Shown here: positions 28,869 to 38,555 of the stretch, piece after piece
Position numbering within the stretch: the first letter of the stretch is position 1
Layout of the letters: the number at the start of each line of letters is the position of its first letter
DNA from: Pseudogemmobacter hezensis
Lineage (GTDB): Bacteria > Pseudomonadota > Alphaproteobacteria > Rhodobacterales > Rhodobacteraceae
DNA length: 64,000 nt
Assembly: GCF_013155295.1 (NCBI RefSeq)
Contig: NZ_JABJXT010000002.1
Location: 62,001 to 126,000, forward strand
Direction of reading: 5' to 3'
Translations under genes and position numbers: made by a program
The notes under the pieces: model-generated
The model's database searches: none
The model's input: only the letters and a program-made list of their open reading frames with translations
What the model was told of the DNA's origin: nothing

Positions 28869-29633
28869 TCAGCCGTAGATCGCCTGCCAGATCAGCCGCA
28901 GCGCCATCGCGGTTGAGGTGATCACCAGGATCGGGCGGATCAGCCCGGCCCCGATACGCATCGCCAGTTTTGCCCCCAGCCAGGCCCCCAGCGTCTGGGT
29001 CAGCGCCATGGCAAAGCCCACCATCCAAAGCACGCTGCCCGTGGGGATGAACACGGCAAGCGAGCCCAGATTGGACGCGAAGTTCAGCATCTTCGTATGG
29101 GCGGTGGCCTTCAGGATGCCGTAGCCCGCCAGCAGCACGAACCCCATCATGAAAAAGCTGCCGGTCCCCGGACCGAAAAAGCCGTCATAGGCGGCAACCA
29201 GCGGCACCACCGTCAGCGCGAAAACCGCAGGCTTCATCCGCTGAACGCGGTCATTGTCGCTGAGCCCCTTGCGAAAGGCGAAAAAGGCGGCAACCGCGAT
29301 CAGCACCACGGGCATGATGATCCGCAACAGCTCGGCCGACAGAAGATGCGCAATCATCGCCCCCGCGCCCGCTGCCAGCGCCGAAATCGCCGCCATCGGC
29401 AGCTGGGCTGCGGGGTTTACATGCCCGGCCCGCGCATAGGTCAGCGCCGCCGTGCCGGACCCAAAGCTGCCCTGCAGTTTGTTCGTGGCCAGGGCCTCAA
29501 CCGGGGGCAGCCCCGCCAGCAGCAGCGCAGGCACGGTGATCAGCCCGCCGCCCCCCGCAATCGAGTCTATAAAGCCGCCGATGAAGGCCGCCAGCATCAG
29601 CAGCAGCACAATATCCATGGCCAGACCGAACAT
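28869..29633 (-). CDS. TSUP-family (TauE/SafE) membrane transporter
   Basis: A 254-residue protein of about eight helices. Features are the N-terminal FIGGFIDSIAGGGGLITVPALLL signature and the internal-repeat signature YDGFFGPGTGSF. TSUP members export sulfite, sulfoacetate or related organosulfur anions, or import them; no specificity can be inferred. ATG 29633 starts one base after the GNAT stop, so it is the last gene of the serB-GNAT-TSUP unit. Confidence 0.87.
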   Translation of the reverse strand: MFGLAMDIVLLLMLAAFIGGFIDSIAGGGGLITVPALLLAGLPPVEALATNKLQGSFGSGTAALTYARAGHVNPAAQLPMAAISALAAGAGAMIAHLLSAELLRIIMPVVLIAVAAFFAFRKGLSDNDRVQRMKPAVFALTVVPLVAAYDGFFGPGTGSFFMMGFVLLAGYGILKATAHTKMLNFASNLGSLAVFIPTGSVLWMVGFAMALTQTLGAWLGAKLAMRIGAGLIRPILVITSTAMALRLIWQAIYG

Positions 29634-29634
29634 C

Positions 29635-30126
29635 TCAGAGATCCAGCCTGCGATGCACCCGGCCCACGACCTGGCCATTGGCAAGCGCCCAGGCCGGATC
29701 ACTGTCATAATCAACAAAGCCGATCTTTGCATAATAGCCAAGGCCGGGACGGTTGTCGGCGCGAATGGTGGCGTTCAGCACGCGAATACCCGCCGCCTGC
29801 GCCGCTGCCCGCGTGGCGGCAAACAGCGCCTGTCCGGTGCCCCGCGCCTGCACATCTGCGGCGACGAAGGTGCCGATCTCGGCCCAGCCTGGCGGCAGCT
29901 TCGGGTTCAGCCCGACTGACTGAAAGCCGATCAGCTGGCCGTCCGCCTCGGCGATATGGCAGCAGACCCCGGCGTCCGAGCGGATGTAAGAGGCAATGAC
30001 CTGCGCCTCATCGCGGGGTTCCTCATAGGCGGTGGTGCCGCCGAGCGCGATGATGTGGTTTTGCAGCCGGGTCATCGCGCCCGCATCTGCCAGCCTCACC
30101 GGGCGAACAAGGACGGAGGCGCTCAT
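29635..30126 (-). CDS. GNAT-family N-acetyltransferase
   Basis: A 163-residue acetyltransferase with the GNAT fold. It has a V/IGFQSVG beta-4 strand, the acetyl-CoA loop QARGTGQALF near residue 94, and the C-terminal NRPGLGYYAKIGFVDY block. It is closest in appearance to phosphinothricin-acetyltransferase-like or amino-acid acetyltransferases. Its ATG overlaps the serB stop (ATGA). Substrate unknown; the serB context might point to an amino-acid-related substrate, but that is inference. Confidence 0.87.
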   Translation of the reverse strand: MSASVLVRPVRLADAGAMTRLQNHIIALGGTTAYEEPRDEAQVIASYIRSDAGVCCHIAEADGQLIGFQSVGLNPKLPPGWAEIGTFVAADVQARGTGQALFAATRAAAQAAGIRVLNATIRADNRPGLGYYAKIGFVDYDSDPAWALANGQVVGRVHRRLDL

Positions 30127-30998
30127 GCGGCGAACTCTTCGCGGTGGTAGCCCTGCAGATACAAAAGCGCGGTCAGATCGCCATGGTTGACGCGGATCCG
30201 CGCCTCGGCCTGAACCTTTGGCTTCGCATGCAGCGCCACGCCCATGCCCGCGCGCTGCAGCATCGGCAGGTCATTCGCCCCGTCGCCCACCGCAACCACC
30301 TGATCCGCGCCGATCCCCAGCCGGGCGGTGATCTCTTCCAGCGCGGTGACCTTGGCCTCTTTGCCAAGGATCGGATCCTGGACCTGCCCGGTCAGCCGTC
30401 CGTCGGCCACCAGCAGTGTATTGGCGCGGTTTTCATCAAAGCCCAGCCGCGCCGCAATCGCCGAGGTGAAAGCCGTGAACCCGCCAGAGACCAGCGCCGT
30501 ATAGGCTCCATGCGCCTTCATGGTGCGCAAAAGCACCTCGCCGCCTGGCATCAGCGTGATGCGGTCGCGGATCACGGTGGCGATCACGCTTTCCGGCAGA
30601 TCCTTCAGCAGGCCGACGCGCTCGCGCAGGGCGGCGTCGAAATCCAGCTCTCCATTCATCGCGCGGGCGGTAATCCCGGCCACATAGGCCCCGACGCCCG
30701 CCTCATCGGCCAGCTCGTCAATGCATTCCTGGCGGATCATCGTGCTGTCCATATCGGCGATCAGCAGCTGCTTTTTGCGCCCCGCCTCTGGCTGGATGGC
30801 AAGGTCGATCTTCAGCCCCTGCAGATCCTGCCAGACCTGATCCGCATTGTCAGGCACCGAGGCCAGCGCAAATTCCGCAGCCACGCCCGGGTCCAGCCAG
30901 GCCGCATCGCCGCCACCCCAGGCATTGCGCAGGCTCTCAACCGTTTGGCGGTTCAGAATCGGGGTCTCTGGGCTGGTCAGCAAAGTGGCGATGAACAT
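30123..30998 (-). CDS. serB: Phosphoserine phosphatase
   Basis: The last enzyme of serine synthesis, hydrolysing O-phosphoserine. It is a HAD-family protein of 291 residues: an N-terminal ~75-residue ACT-like domain, then the nucleophile motif DMDSTMI, the LVSGGFTAF motif II, and the VGDGANDLPM motif IV. It is first in a three-gene unit with the GNAT and TSUP genes. It diverges from ecm. Confidence 0.96.
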   Translation of the reverse strand: MFIATLLTSPETPILNRQTVESLRNAWGGGDAAWLDPGVAAEFALASVPDNADQVWQDLQGLKIDLAIQPEAGRKKQLLIADMDSTMIRQECIDELADEAGVGAYVAGITARAMNGELDFDAALRERVGLLKDLPESVIATVIRDRITLMPGGEVLLRTMKAHGAYTALVSGGFTAFTSAIAARLGFDENRANTLLVADGRLTGQVQDPILGKEAKVTALEEITARLGIGADQVVAVGDGANDLPMLQRAGMGVALHAKPKVQAEARIRVNHGDLTALLYLQGYHREEFAA

Positions 30999-31218
30999 CT
31001 GGCCTCCGGGGGCGCGTTTGGGGGATTTCGGATGATGCGGTCCCTGCCGGAATTACGCGCTTTCGGGGGGCAAAGCCAGCGGGGCCCGGGGATTTTGCAA
31101 CCGCATCGCCCGCGCCGCATTGCAGCGATTGACATTGTCATTAAATGACCCCTATCAATCTTTGTGCACAAGATTATTGCGTATTGAATTTCAGCGATGC
31201 ACGACAGGTGAGGCGGAT

Positions 31219-33216
31219 ATGACCGAAGGCACAGCCCCCACGGATACCCGGGCAGAGGCAAAACCCGCGAAAGACAAGCCCTGGCTCTTTCGCACCTATG
31301 CCGGGCATTCGACCGCCTCGGCCTCAAACGCGCTGTACCGGGGCAACCTGAAGAAGGGACAAACCGGGCTTTCCGTCGCCTTCGACCTGCCCACCCAGAC
31401 CGGCTATGACAGCGATCACGAACTGTCGCGCGGCGAGGTCGGCAAGGTCGGCGTGCCGGTCTGCCACTTAGGCGATATGCGGGCGCTGTTCGACCAGATC
31501 CCGCTGGAGCAGATGAACACCTCGATGACGATCAACGCCACCGCGCCCTGGCTGCTGGCGCTTTATGTCGCGGTGGCCGAGGAACAGGGCGCTGATATCA
31601 GCCTGCTGCAGGGCACAGTGCAGAACGATATCATCAAGGAATATCTCTCGCGCGGCACCTATATCTGCCCGCCGAAGCCCAGCCTGCGGCTGATCACCGA
31701 TGTTGCCGCCTGGACGGGGCGGAATCTGCCCAAATGGAACCCGATGAATGTCTGTTCCTACCATCTGCAAGAGGCCGGTGCGACGCCCGAGCAGGAACTG
31801 GCCTTTGCACTCGCGACAGCCTGCGCGGTGCTCGATGACCTGAAGGGGAAGGTCGCGGTGAGTGACTTCCCCAGGATGGTCGGGCGGATTTCCTTCTTCG
31901 TCAATGCGGGCATCCGCTTCGTGACTGAGATGTGCAAGATGCGTGCCTTTGTCGATCTCTGGGCCGAGATCTGCCGCGACCGATACGGCATAACTGACGA
32001 GAAATATTCGCGTTTCCGCTATGGGGTGCAGGTGAACAGCCTTGGCCTGACCGAGCCGCAGCCCGAAAACAACGTCTACCGCATCCTGATCGAGATGCTT
32101 GCCGTAACACTGTCGAAAAACGCCCGCGCCCGCGCCGTGCAGCTGCCCGCCTGGAATGAGGCGCTTGGCCTGCCGCGCCCCTGGGATCAGCAATGGTCTT
32201 TGCGGATGCAGCAGATCCTGGCCTATGAGACTGACCTGCTGGAATATGACGACCTCTTCGACCAGAACCCCGCGATTGACCGCAAGGTTGAGGCACTGAA
32301 ACAGGGCGCCCGTGAGGAGCTGGCCCAGATTGACGCCATGGGCGGCGCGGTGGCCTCGATCGAATATATGAAATCGCGGCTGGTTGAGGCCAATGCTGAA
32401 CGCATCACCCGGATTGAAACGCAAGAGACCGTGGTCGTCGGCGTCAACCGCTGGCGCGAGACGGAACCCTCGCCGCTGACCACCGGGGATGGCGCGATCA
32501 TGGTCGTCGATGAGGCCGCCGAGGCCGATCAGCTGGCCCGCCTTCGTGCCTGGCGTGAGGCCCGCGATGAGGCCCGCGTCCAGGCCGCGCTGGAAGAGCT
32601 GCACGAGGCCGCAGCCAAAGGCCGCAACATCATGCCCCCCTCGATCAAAGCGGCCAAAGCAGGTGCCACCACCGGCGAATGGGGCGAGACTGTCCGCAAA
32701 GCCTTCGGCCAGTATCGCGGCCCGACGGGCGTCTCAAAAAGCCCCTCAAACCGCACCGAGGGGCTGGAGCCGATCCGCGAAGCCGTCCAGGCTGTCTCAT
32801 CCCGGCTTGGTCGCCAGCTTTCGTTCCTTGTCGGCAAGCCCGGCCTTGATGGCCATTCCAACGGGGCCGAACAGATCGCCGCCCGCGCCCGCGACTGCGG
32901 GATGGAGATCCACTATGAGGGCATCCGCCTGACCCCCGCCGAGATTGTCGCCGCTGCCGCCGACAGCGCGGTGCATGTCGTCGGCCTCTCGATCCTTTCC
33001 GGCAGCCATTTGCCCCTGATCTCAGACACGATGGAGCGGATGCGGGCGGCGGGCCTGACGGTTCCGGTCGTGGTCGGCGGCATCATCCCCGAGGAAGACG
33101 CCGTAAAACTGCGCGCCATGGGGGTCGCCGCCGTCTATACGCCGAAGGATTTCGAGCTGAACCGGATCATGATGGACATCGTCACCCTGGTTGACCCAGA
33201 GGAACAGGCCGCCTGA
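31219..33216 (+). CDS. ecm: Ethylmalonyl-CoA mutase (coenzyme B12-dependent)
   Basis: Converts (2R)-ethylmalonyl-CoA to (2S)-methylsuccinyl-CoA, a step of the ethylmalonyl-CoA pathway for acetyl-CoA assimilation. The 665-residue protein has the catalytic barrel first (FRTYAGHSTA, FDLPTQTGYDSD, TINATAPWLLALY) and the B12-binding Rossmann domain last (DGHSNG with the axial His, SILSGSH, VVVGGIIP). The overall pattern is the MeaA/Ecm branch rather than methylmalonyl-CoA mutase: a single short subunit with NALYRGNLKKGQTG. ATG 31219 has an AGGCGGA site. mch and mcl2 of the same pathway lie at 42775-45094. No B12 riboswitch is seen upstream. Confidence 0.95.
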   Translation: MTEGTAPTDTRAEAKPAKDKPWLFRTYAGHSTASASNALYRGNLKKGQTGLSVAFDLPTQTGYDSDHELSRGEVGKVGVPVCHLGDMRALFDQIPLEQMNTSMTINATAPWLLALYVAVAEEQGADISLLQGTVQNDIIKEYLSRGTYICPPKPSLRLITDVAAWTGRNLPKWNPMNVCSYHLQEAGATPEQELAFALATACAVLDDLKGKVAVSDFPRMVGRISFFVNAGIRFVTEMCKMRAFVDLWAEICRDRYGITDEKYSRFRYGVQVNSLGLTEPQPENNVYRILIEMLAVTLSKNARARAVQLPAWNEALGLPRPWDQQWSLRMQQILAYETDLLEYDDLFDQNPAIDRKVEALKQGAREELAQIDAMGGAVASIEYMKSRLVEANAERITRIETQETVVVGVNRWRETEPSPLTTGDGAIMVVDEAAEADQLARLRAWREARDEARVQAALEELHEAAAKGRNIMPPSIKAAKAGATTGEWGETVRKAFGQYRGPTGVSKSPSNRTEGLEPIREAVQAVSSRLGRQLSFLVGKPGLDGHSNGAEQIAARARDCGMEIHYEGIRLTPAEIVAAAADSAVHVVGLSILSGSHLPLISDTMERMRAAGLTVPVVVGGIIPEEDAVKLRAMGVAAVYTPKDFELNRIMMDIVTLVDPEEQAA

Positions 33217-33299
33217 CGCATCAGATTTCCCCCCATTGCGAAGGCGGGGATGGTGGTCAAAACTGCCGCCATCCGCCTGCATCCGGGGAGATGGGAAAT

Positions 33300-33815
33300 A
33301 TGCACAAGATCCTGACAGGCCTCTTGCTGACGGCTGCCCTGGCGGCGCCGGTCCGCTCTCAAACCGCCGGGGCGCCGGGGGATGCACCGCAACCCATTGA
33401 AATCTCACAGCGGATCGTGGCCCTGCGCTCTCGTTGCCTGAAGGACAGCGGCATGCTTATGGGGGAAGAGACCGCACTCACCTCTTTCGGAACCCGCCTG
33501 CCAAGCGGCGAGAGGCTCTGGATCTTTGAAGAAGGTTACCTCTATTGCGACGGCGGCACCTGGCTGCGCCATTGCGACAATGACAGCTGTAAGGCCATGT
33601 TCTTTCTGGGCCAAAACAAGATGACGCTGGTGATCCGAAGCTGGGATTTTGTTCCGGGCGACGGCGCTCCCCTCCTGCGCGTCTGGCCGAGAGACGGCAT
33701 TTGCGGCGGTCAGAAAACCGAAAGCTGCATGAATGAATATGCCCTGAGCGATGGCGATTTCAGGCCGAGCAGATATGAGATTGTAACCCCACTTCGGCAA
33801 TTTGATGCGCCATAA
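33300..33815 (+). CDS. Secreted protein of unknown function
   Basis: A 171-residue protein with a clear signal peptide (MHKILTGLLLTAALAAPVRS). The mature part has several Cys (RSRCLKD, YLYCDGG, RHCDNDSC, DGICGG, ESCMN) that could form disulfides in the periplasm. ATG 33300 sits 9 nt after GGGGAG; the ATG at 33291 directly abuts that site and is less likely. I cannot name a family. It is 83 bp downstream of ecm but probably independent. Confidence 0.72.
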   Translation: MHKILTGLLLTAALAAPVRSQTAGAPGDAPQPIEISQRIVALRSRCLKDSGMLMGEETALTSFGTRLPSGERLWIFEEGYLYCDGGTWLRHCDNDSCKAMFFLGQNKMTLVIRSWDFVPGDGAPLLRVWPRDGICGGQKTESCMNEYALSDGDFRPSRYEIVTPLRQFDAP

Positions 33816-33851
33816 GGTCATTTTGACTGATTGAGCCAACTTCATCCGACG

Positions 33852-33890
33852 AAATGGCGGCATTTTGTCATGTTTTTCGGCGAAATGCCG
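33852..33890. promoter_or_regulatory. Nested inverted repeats upstream of gdhA
   Basis: AAATG(33852)-GCGG-CATTT(33861) and CGGCATTT(33858-33865)...AAATGCCG(33883-33890) share one half-site, giving two alternative hairpins or three operator half-sites 80-115 bp before the gdhA ATG. An AT-rich stretch follows. It is a candidate control region for gdhA. Confidence 0.4.
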
Positions 33891-33950
33891 CGCCGCCCTT
33901 ATATCGGATCACAAACTGCTTTATTTCGCGCCAACATGAACAATCTTTAG

Positions 33951-35330
<1,380 letters not shown>

Positions 35331-35350
35331 TCCCTGACCGGACCTCTTCA

Positions 35351-35386
35351 GAAAGGGCGCGGCCTGCGGGTCGCGCCCTTTCTCTT
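35351..35386 (+). terminator. Intrinsic terminator of gdhA
   Basis: GAAAGGGCGCG (35351-35361) pairs with CGCGCCCTTTC (35372-35382), an 11-bp stem with a 10-nt loop, followed by a T-rich TCTTT. It starts 20 bp after the gdhA stop. Confidence 0.88.
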
Positions 35387-35450
35387 TGCCTCTTGCATGA
35401 AGCGATTCGCTCCTGTTGTATGGCCCCCCTCTTGTGACCGGAGCCTCCTC

Positions 35451-36419
35451 ATGAAGATCAGAAAGCTGGGCCGCCACGATGTCGGCGCCATTGGATTTGG
35501 CGCGATGTCCTTTGGCGGCATGTTCGGCCCCACCGATGAGGCGACCAGCCTCAGAACGCTGGATGCGGCCTGGGATGCCGGGATCACCCATTTCGATACC
35601 GCCAATATCTACGGCATGGGCGTGTCAGAGGCGGTGATCGGTAACTGGCTGAAAACACGGGGGCATTCGCCAGTAATCGCCACCAAGGCCGCAATCGTTG
35701 ATGGCACGCCGCGCCGGATCGACAACTCCGAGTGCTATCTGCGGGCCGAGTTAGAGGCCTCGCTGAAACGGCTGGGCCGCGATCATGTCGAACTGTTCTA
35801 CATCCACCGCCGTGAGGCCGAGCGGCCCCTGGAAGAGGTGATCGGAACCCTGTCGCGCCTGATCGAAGAGGGCAAAATCGGCGGCTATGGCCTGTCAGAG
35901 ATCTCGCCTTCTACGCTGCGGCTGGCGCATGCAGTCCATCCCTGCATGGCGGTGCAAAACGAATACTCGCTCTGGTCACGCCAGCCCGAACTTGGCCTGA
36001 TCCAGGCCTGCGCCGAGCTGGGAACAACCCTCGTCGCCTTCTCGCCGCTGGCGCGGGGAATGCTGGGTGATACGCCCTTGCCCCTGCCAACCGACGGTTT
36101 TCGCGCGCGCAATCCGCGTTTCACGGGTGATGCATTCAAACGCAACAGCGCAAAAATTGAGGCCTTCCGCCAGTCTTGTCGCAGCCAGGGGCAAAGCACA
36201 GCCGCCATCTCTCTGGCATGGCTGCTGCACAAAGGGGACCATGTGCTGCCAATCCCAGGAACACGCAGCGCCGCGCATCTGGCGGAATGGCTCATGGCAA
36301 CCGAGATCCAGCTCAGCCCAGAGACCATTGCAGAAATCGAGCGCCTGCTGCCTGCAGGTTTCGCCGAAGGCGACCGCTATGGCGACCATCAGCTGACCGG
36401 TGTCGAACGCTATTGCTGA
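35451..36419 (+). CDS. Aldo/keto reductase
   Basis: A 322-residue NADP(H)-dependent oxidoreductase with the (beta/alpha)8 aldo/keto reductase fold. The catalytic set is visible: HFDTANIYGMG (Asp and Tyr), VIATKAA (Lys), LFYIHRR (His). The C-terminal cofactor part is LPIPGTRSAAHLAEW. ATG 35451 has GGAG upstream. Physiological substrate unknown; stress-type AKRs detoxify aldehydes. It overlaps the convergent small gene by 10 bp. Confidence 0.92.
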   Translation: MKIRKLGRHDVGAIGFGAMSFGGMFGPTDEATSLRTLDAAWDAGITHFDTANIYGMGVSEAVIGNWLKTRGHSPVIATKAAIVDGTPRRIDNSECYLRAELEASLKRLGRDHVELFYIHRREAERPLEEVIGTLSRLIEEGKIGGYGLSEISPSTLRLAHAVHPCMAVQNEYSLWSRQPELGLIQACAELGTTLVAFSPLARGMLGDTPLPLPTDGFRARNPRFTGDAFKRNSAKIEAFRQSCRSQGQSTAAISLAWLLHKGDHVLPIPGTRSAAHLAEWLMATEIQLSPETIAEIERLLPAGFAEGDRYGDHQLTGVERYC

Positions 36420-36622
36420 TCACGAGATGGCCGGAGGCAGGCATTCGGCGCCTGCCCCGGCGGCAGATCACACTCGGCCCCACAAGCCGCGCATTTATAA
36501 TGCCCCAGCCCGCCAGCCCTGTCCAACCGCCATCGACAGGCGCGGGTCAGTGTGGAGCCGCGCCGATAGTACCACAGGCCAACAAACAAAAGCACCAAGC
36601 CCAAAGGAAAGAATAAAATCAT
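36410..36622 (-). CDS. Small membrane protein with a Cys-rich C-terminal knuckle
   Basis: A 70-residue protein: one N-terminal transmembrane helix (ILFFPLGLVLLFVGLWYY), a basic stretch, then CAACGAEC, which could bind a metal such as zinc. AGGAG lies upstream of both TTG 36628 and ATG 36622; I give the ATG. Codon use and the clear TM-plus-knuckle layout support a real gene, though it is short and overlaps the AKR gene's end. Confidence 0.55.
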   Translation of the reverse strand: MILFFPLGLVLLFVGLWYYRRGSTLTRACRWRLDRAGGLGHYKCAACGAECDLPPGQAPNACLRPSRDQQ

Positions 36623-36665
36623 CAACAACAGGCTCCTGCGCCACTGGCCAGCCTGCGCCTCCGGC

Positions 36666-36690
36666 GGGGATATTTAAGGACAGATGAAAA
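36666..36690 (-). repeat. Dispersed element, copy 2 (downstream side of sdhB)
   Basis: Minus-strand copy: GGGGATATTTAAGGACAGATGAAAA on the plus strand is split here as GGGGATATTTAAGG + ACAGATGAAAA. Together with copy 3 it forms a near-perfect inverted pair across a 10-nt spacer, so a single transcript could fold into a ~25-bp hairpin. Confidence 0.8.
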
Positions 36691-36700
36691 ACTTCTCCCC

Positions 36701-36729
36701 TTTTCATCTGTCTCTAAATATCCCGGGGG
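36701..36729 (+). repeat. Dispersed element, copy 3
   Basis: Plus-strand copy: TTTTCATCTGTCT-CT-AAATATCCC-GGGGG. It is followed by a GAGGGGGC/GCCCCCTC hairpin at 36746-36764, the same head-plus-hairpin arrangement as the other copies. Confidence 0.8.
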
Positions 36730-36745
36730 TGAGCGCGGCACGCGC

Positions 36746-36764
36746 GAGGGGGCAGCGCCCCCTC
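36746..36764. terminator. GC hairpin downstream of sdhB
   Basis: GAGGGGGC (36746-36753) and GCCCCCTC (36757-36764) form an 8-bp stem with a 3-nt loop, about 27 bp after the sdhB stop on the minus strand. No T-tract follows. It probably ends or protects the sdh transcript. Confidence 0.5.
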
Positions 36765-36790
36765 AGCCCGATTGATCTCAGAGCCCTGTC

Positions 36791-37570
36791 TCAGACTGCG
36801 CGTTCGACCATCAGATTCTTGATCTCTGCAATCGCCTTGGCCGGGTTCAGCCCTTTCGGGCAGGTCTTGGCGCAGTTCATGATCGTGTGGCAACGGTAAA
36901 GCTTGAATGGATCTTCCAGCCCATCAAGCCGCTCGCCGGTGATCTCATCGCGCGAATCGACGATCCAGCGATAGGCATGCAGCAGCGCGGCCGGGCCGAG
37001 ATATTTGTCCGAATTCCACCAATAGCTGGGGCAAGAGGTCGAGCAGGACGCGCACATCACGCATTCATAAAGCCCATCGAGCTTTTTGCGATCTTCGATC
37101 GACTGACGCCACTCTTTCGCCGGCGTGTTCGAGCGCGTCTCCAGCCAGGGCATGATCGAGGCGTGCTGTGCATAGAAATGCGTCAGATCGGGGATCAGAT
37201 CCTTGATAACCGACATATGCGGCAGCGGGTAGATTTTGACATCGCCCTTGATCTCATCGAGGCCATAGATACAGGCCAGATGGTTGCCGCCGTCGATATT
37301 CATCGCGCAGGAGCCGCAAATCCCTTCACGGCAGGAGCGGCGGAAGGTCAGCGTCGGATCAATCTCATTCTTGATCTTGATCAGCGCGTCCAGGACCATC
37401 GGGCCGCATTTGTCCATATCGAGATAATAGGTATCGACCCGCGGGTTTTCCCCGGTATCGGGATCCCAGCGATAGATACGGAAGGCGCGCGTGTTCTTCG
37501 CGCCCTCGGGTTTCGGCCAGGTTTTGCCGGTGCGTACCTTGGAGTTCTTCGGAAGTGAGAACTGGACCAT
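36791..37570 (-). CDS. sdhB: Succinate dehydrogenase iron-sulfur subunit
   Basis: A 259-residue subunit that carries electrons from the flavin to quinone in complex II. The 2Fe-2S ligands are in [13 protein letters not shown] and the following Cys of LACIYG. The 4Fe-4S and 3Fe-4S ligands are in [15 protein letters not shown] and [17 protein letters not shown]. It is the last gene of the operon and is separated from sdhA by four lipoprotein genes. The gap to the last of these is 3 bp. Confidence 0.98.
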   Translation of the reverse strand: MVQFSLPKNSKVRTGKTWPKPEGAKNTRAFRIYRWDPDTGENPRVDTYYLDMDKCGPMVLDALIKIKNEIDPTLTFRRSCREGICGSCAMNIDGGNHLACIYGLDEIKGDVKIYPLPHMSVIKDLIPDLTHFYAQHASIMPWLETRSNTPAKEWRQSIEDRKKLDGLYECVMCASCSTSCPSYWWNSDKYLGPAALLHAYRWIVDSRDEITGERLDGLEDPFKLYRCHTIMNCAKTCPKGLNPAKAIAEIKNLMVERAV

Positions 37571-37573
37571 GGG

Positions 37574-37882
37574 TCAGCCTTTCCAGTCGGATCTTTGATA
37601 AAGCGGGCGGCTCGGGGCCTGACCCGATTTCGCCATGACGCAGGTTTCGTAAACTGCTGACGGATCTTTGCGCAGCAGCCAGTCGGACGAGATGTTCAGC
37701 TCAAGATCGCCCCTTGTCCGCGTTCCATGCGGGCCAGAGACAATACCGATCCCGGCGGTTCCCGTGGGCGCGCGCGCCTGACGGGCGGGTTTCATACATT
37801 GCTCTTCGGCGACATGCACCGGAACCGGGCCGCAGGCGGCCAGAGCCAGCGCAAGTACTGCGAAGGGGGCAAGATACCGCAT
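37574..37882 (-). CDS. Small lipoprotein in the sdh operon (LppA1)
   Basis: A 102-residue predicted lipoprotein: signal MRYLAPFAVLALALAAC with lipobox LAAC (Cys 17). The mature part has Cys at EEQCMKP and YETCVMA, a likely disulfide pair. No family recognised. Its ATG overlaps the stop of the upstream lipoprotein (TGATG) and it ends 3 bp before sdhB, so its synthesis is tied to that of complex II subunits. Confidence 0.82.
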   Translation of the reverse strand: MRYLAPFAVLALALAACGPVPVHVAEEQCMKPARQARAPTGTAGIGIVSGPHGTRTRGDLELNISSDWLLRKDPSAVYETCVMAKSGQAPSRPLYQRSDWKG

Positions 37883-38196
37883 CAGCGCACCTGCGGGATG
37901 TTATGGGCGGCAAAGCAGCTCTGCGCCGCCGGGCGCAGCGCGATATTGCGGATATTCTCACGCGTCAGGCTGCCTGCCTCGACCCCGGTGTCACGCGCCA
38001 GCGCCCGGATCTCGGGCATTGAGGCCGCGTTCAGAATGCAATCGGTGGCCTGGCCTGCGGGCCCTGCTGGCATGTCACGCGATACGACCGGCATCACCAC
38101 GCCATGCGCGATATTGCGGGTGGTCTTATCCGCCAGCGCCTGCGGGTCGCACCCCGCCAGCGCCAGTGTCGCAAGGATCAGGGCCGGACGCAGCAT
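37882..38196 (-). CDS. Small lipoprotein in the sdh operon, paralogue A
   Basis: A 104-residue predicted lipoprotein with signal LRPALILATLALAGC (lipobox LAGC). The mature part contains KTTRNIAHGVV, ATDCILNAAS and RPAAQSCFAA. This pattern closely parallels the next upstream gene, so the two look like a tandem duplication. Start ATG 38196 overlaps the preceding stop (TGATG); the longer upstream frame is unsupported. Function unknown. Confidence 0.82.
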   Translation of the reverse strand: MLRPALILATLALAGCDPQALADKTTRNIAHGVVMPVVSRDMPAGPAGQATDCILNAASMPEIRALARDTGVEAGSLTRENIRNIALRPAAQSCFAAHNIPQVR

Positions 38197-38555
38197 CACA
38201 GCGACACCCCGCCGACCTTCAGCAGATCGGTCGTCGACAGCGATTGCACCAGGCATTGGGTGGCCTCGGGGCGGGTCGCAATCGTGCGCACCACCGGCCA
38301 GGCCTGGCCAGCGCCATTCGTTCCGGCCGAGGCATATTGTGCCAGCTGCACCAGCTCGCCCGTCTGCGCATTGTTGATCACGCAATCGGTATAGGGCGAG
38401 ACGTTCACGCCCGGCAGATATTGGTTCGCAGCCCCGTTCACCGCCGTGCGGGCCAGCGAGCGGGTGGTTTCCTGCATCACGCTTTCGCCCACGACACAGC
38501 CGGAAAGCGCCAGAGCGAGGATGCCAGGGCTCAGCTTAGTTGCCAGTGCAGGCAT
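38196..38555 (-). CDS. Small lipoprotein in the sdh operon, paralogue B
   Basis: A 119-residue predicted lipoprotein, lipobox LSGC at Cys 20. The mature part contains ETTRSLARTAV, YTDCVINNAQ and RPEATQCLVQ, matching paralogue A in the spacing of both Cys and the surrounding residues. It carries a ~9-residue insertion (GTNGAGQAW) in the middle. Its start lies 20 bp inside the end of the upstream gene. Confidence 0.82.
   Translation of the reverse strand: MPALATKLSPGILALALSGCVVGESVMQETTRSLARTAVNGAANQYLPGVNVSPYTDCVINNAQTGELVQLAQYASAGTNGAGQAWPVVRTIATRPEATQCLVQSLSTTDLLKVGGVSL

Noticed and set aside
30999-31218. Possible cobalamin riboswitch before the B12-dependent mutase
   Set aside because: No B12-box-like sequence or suitable pairing seen in the leader.
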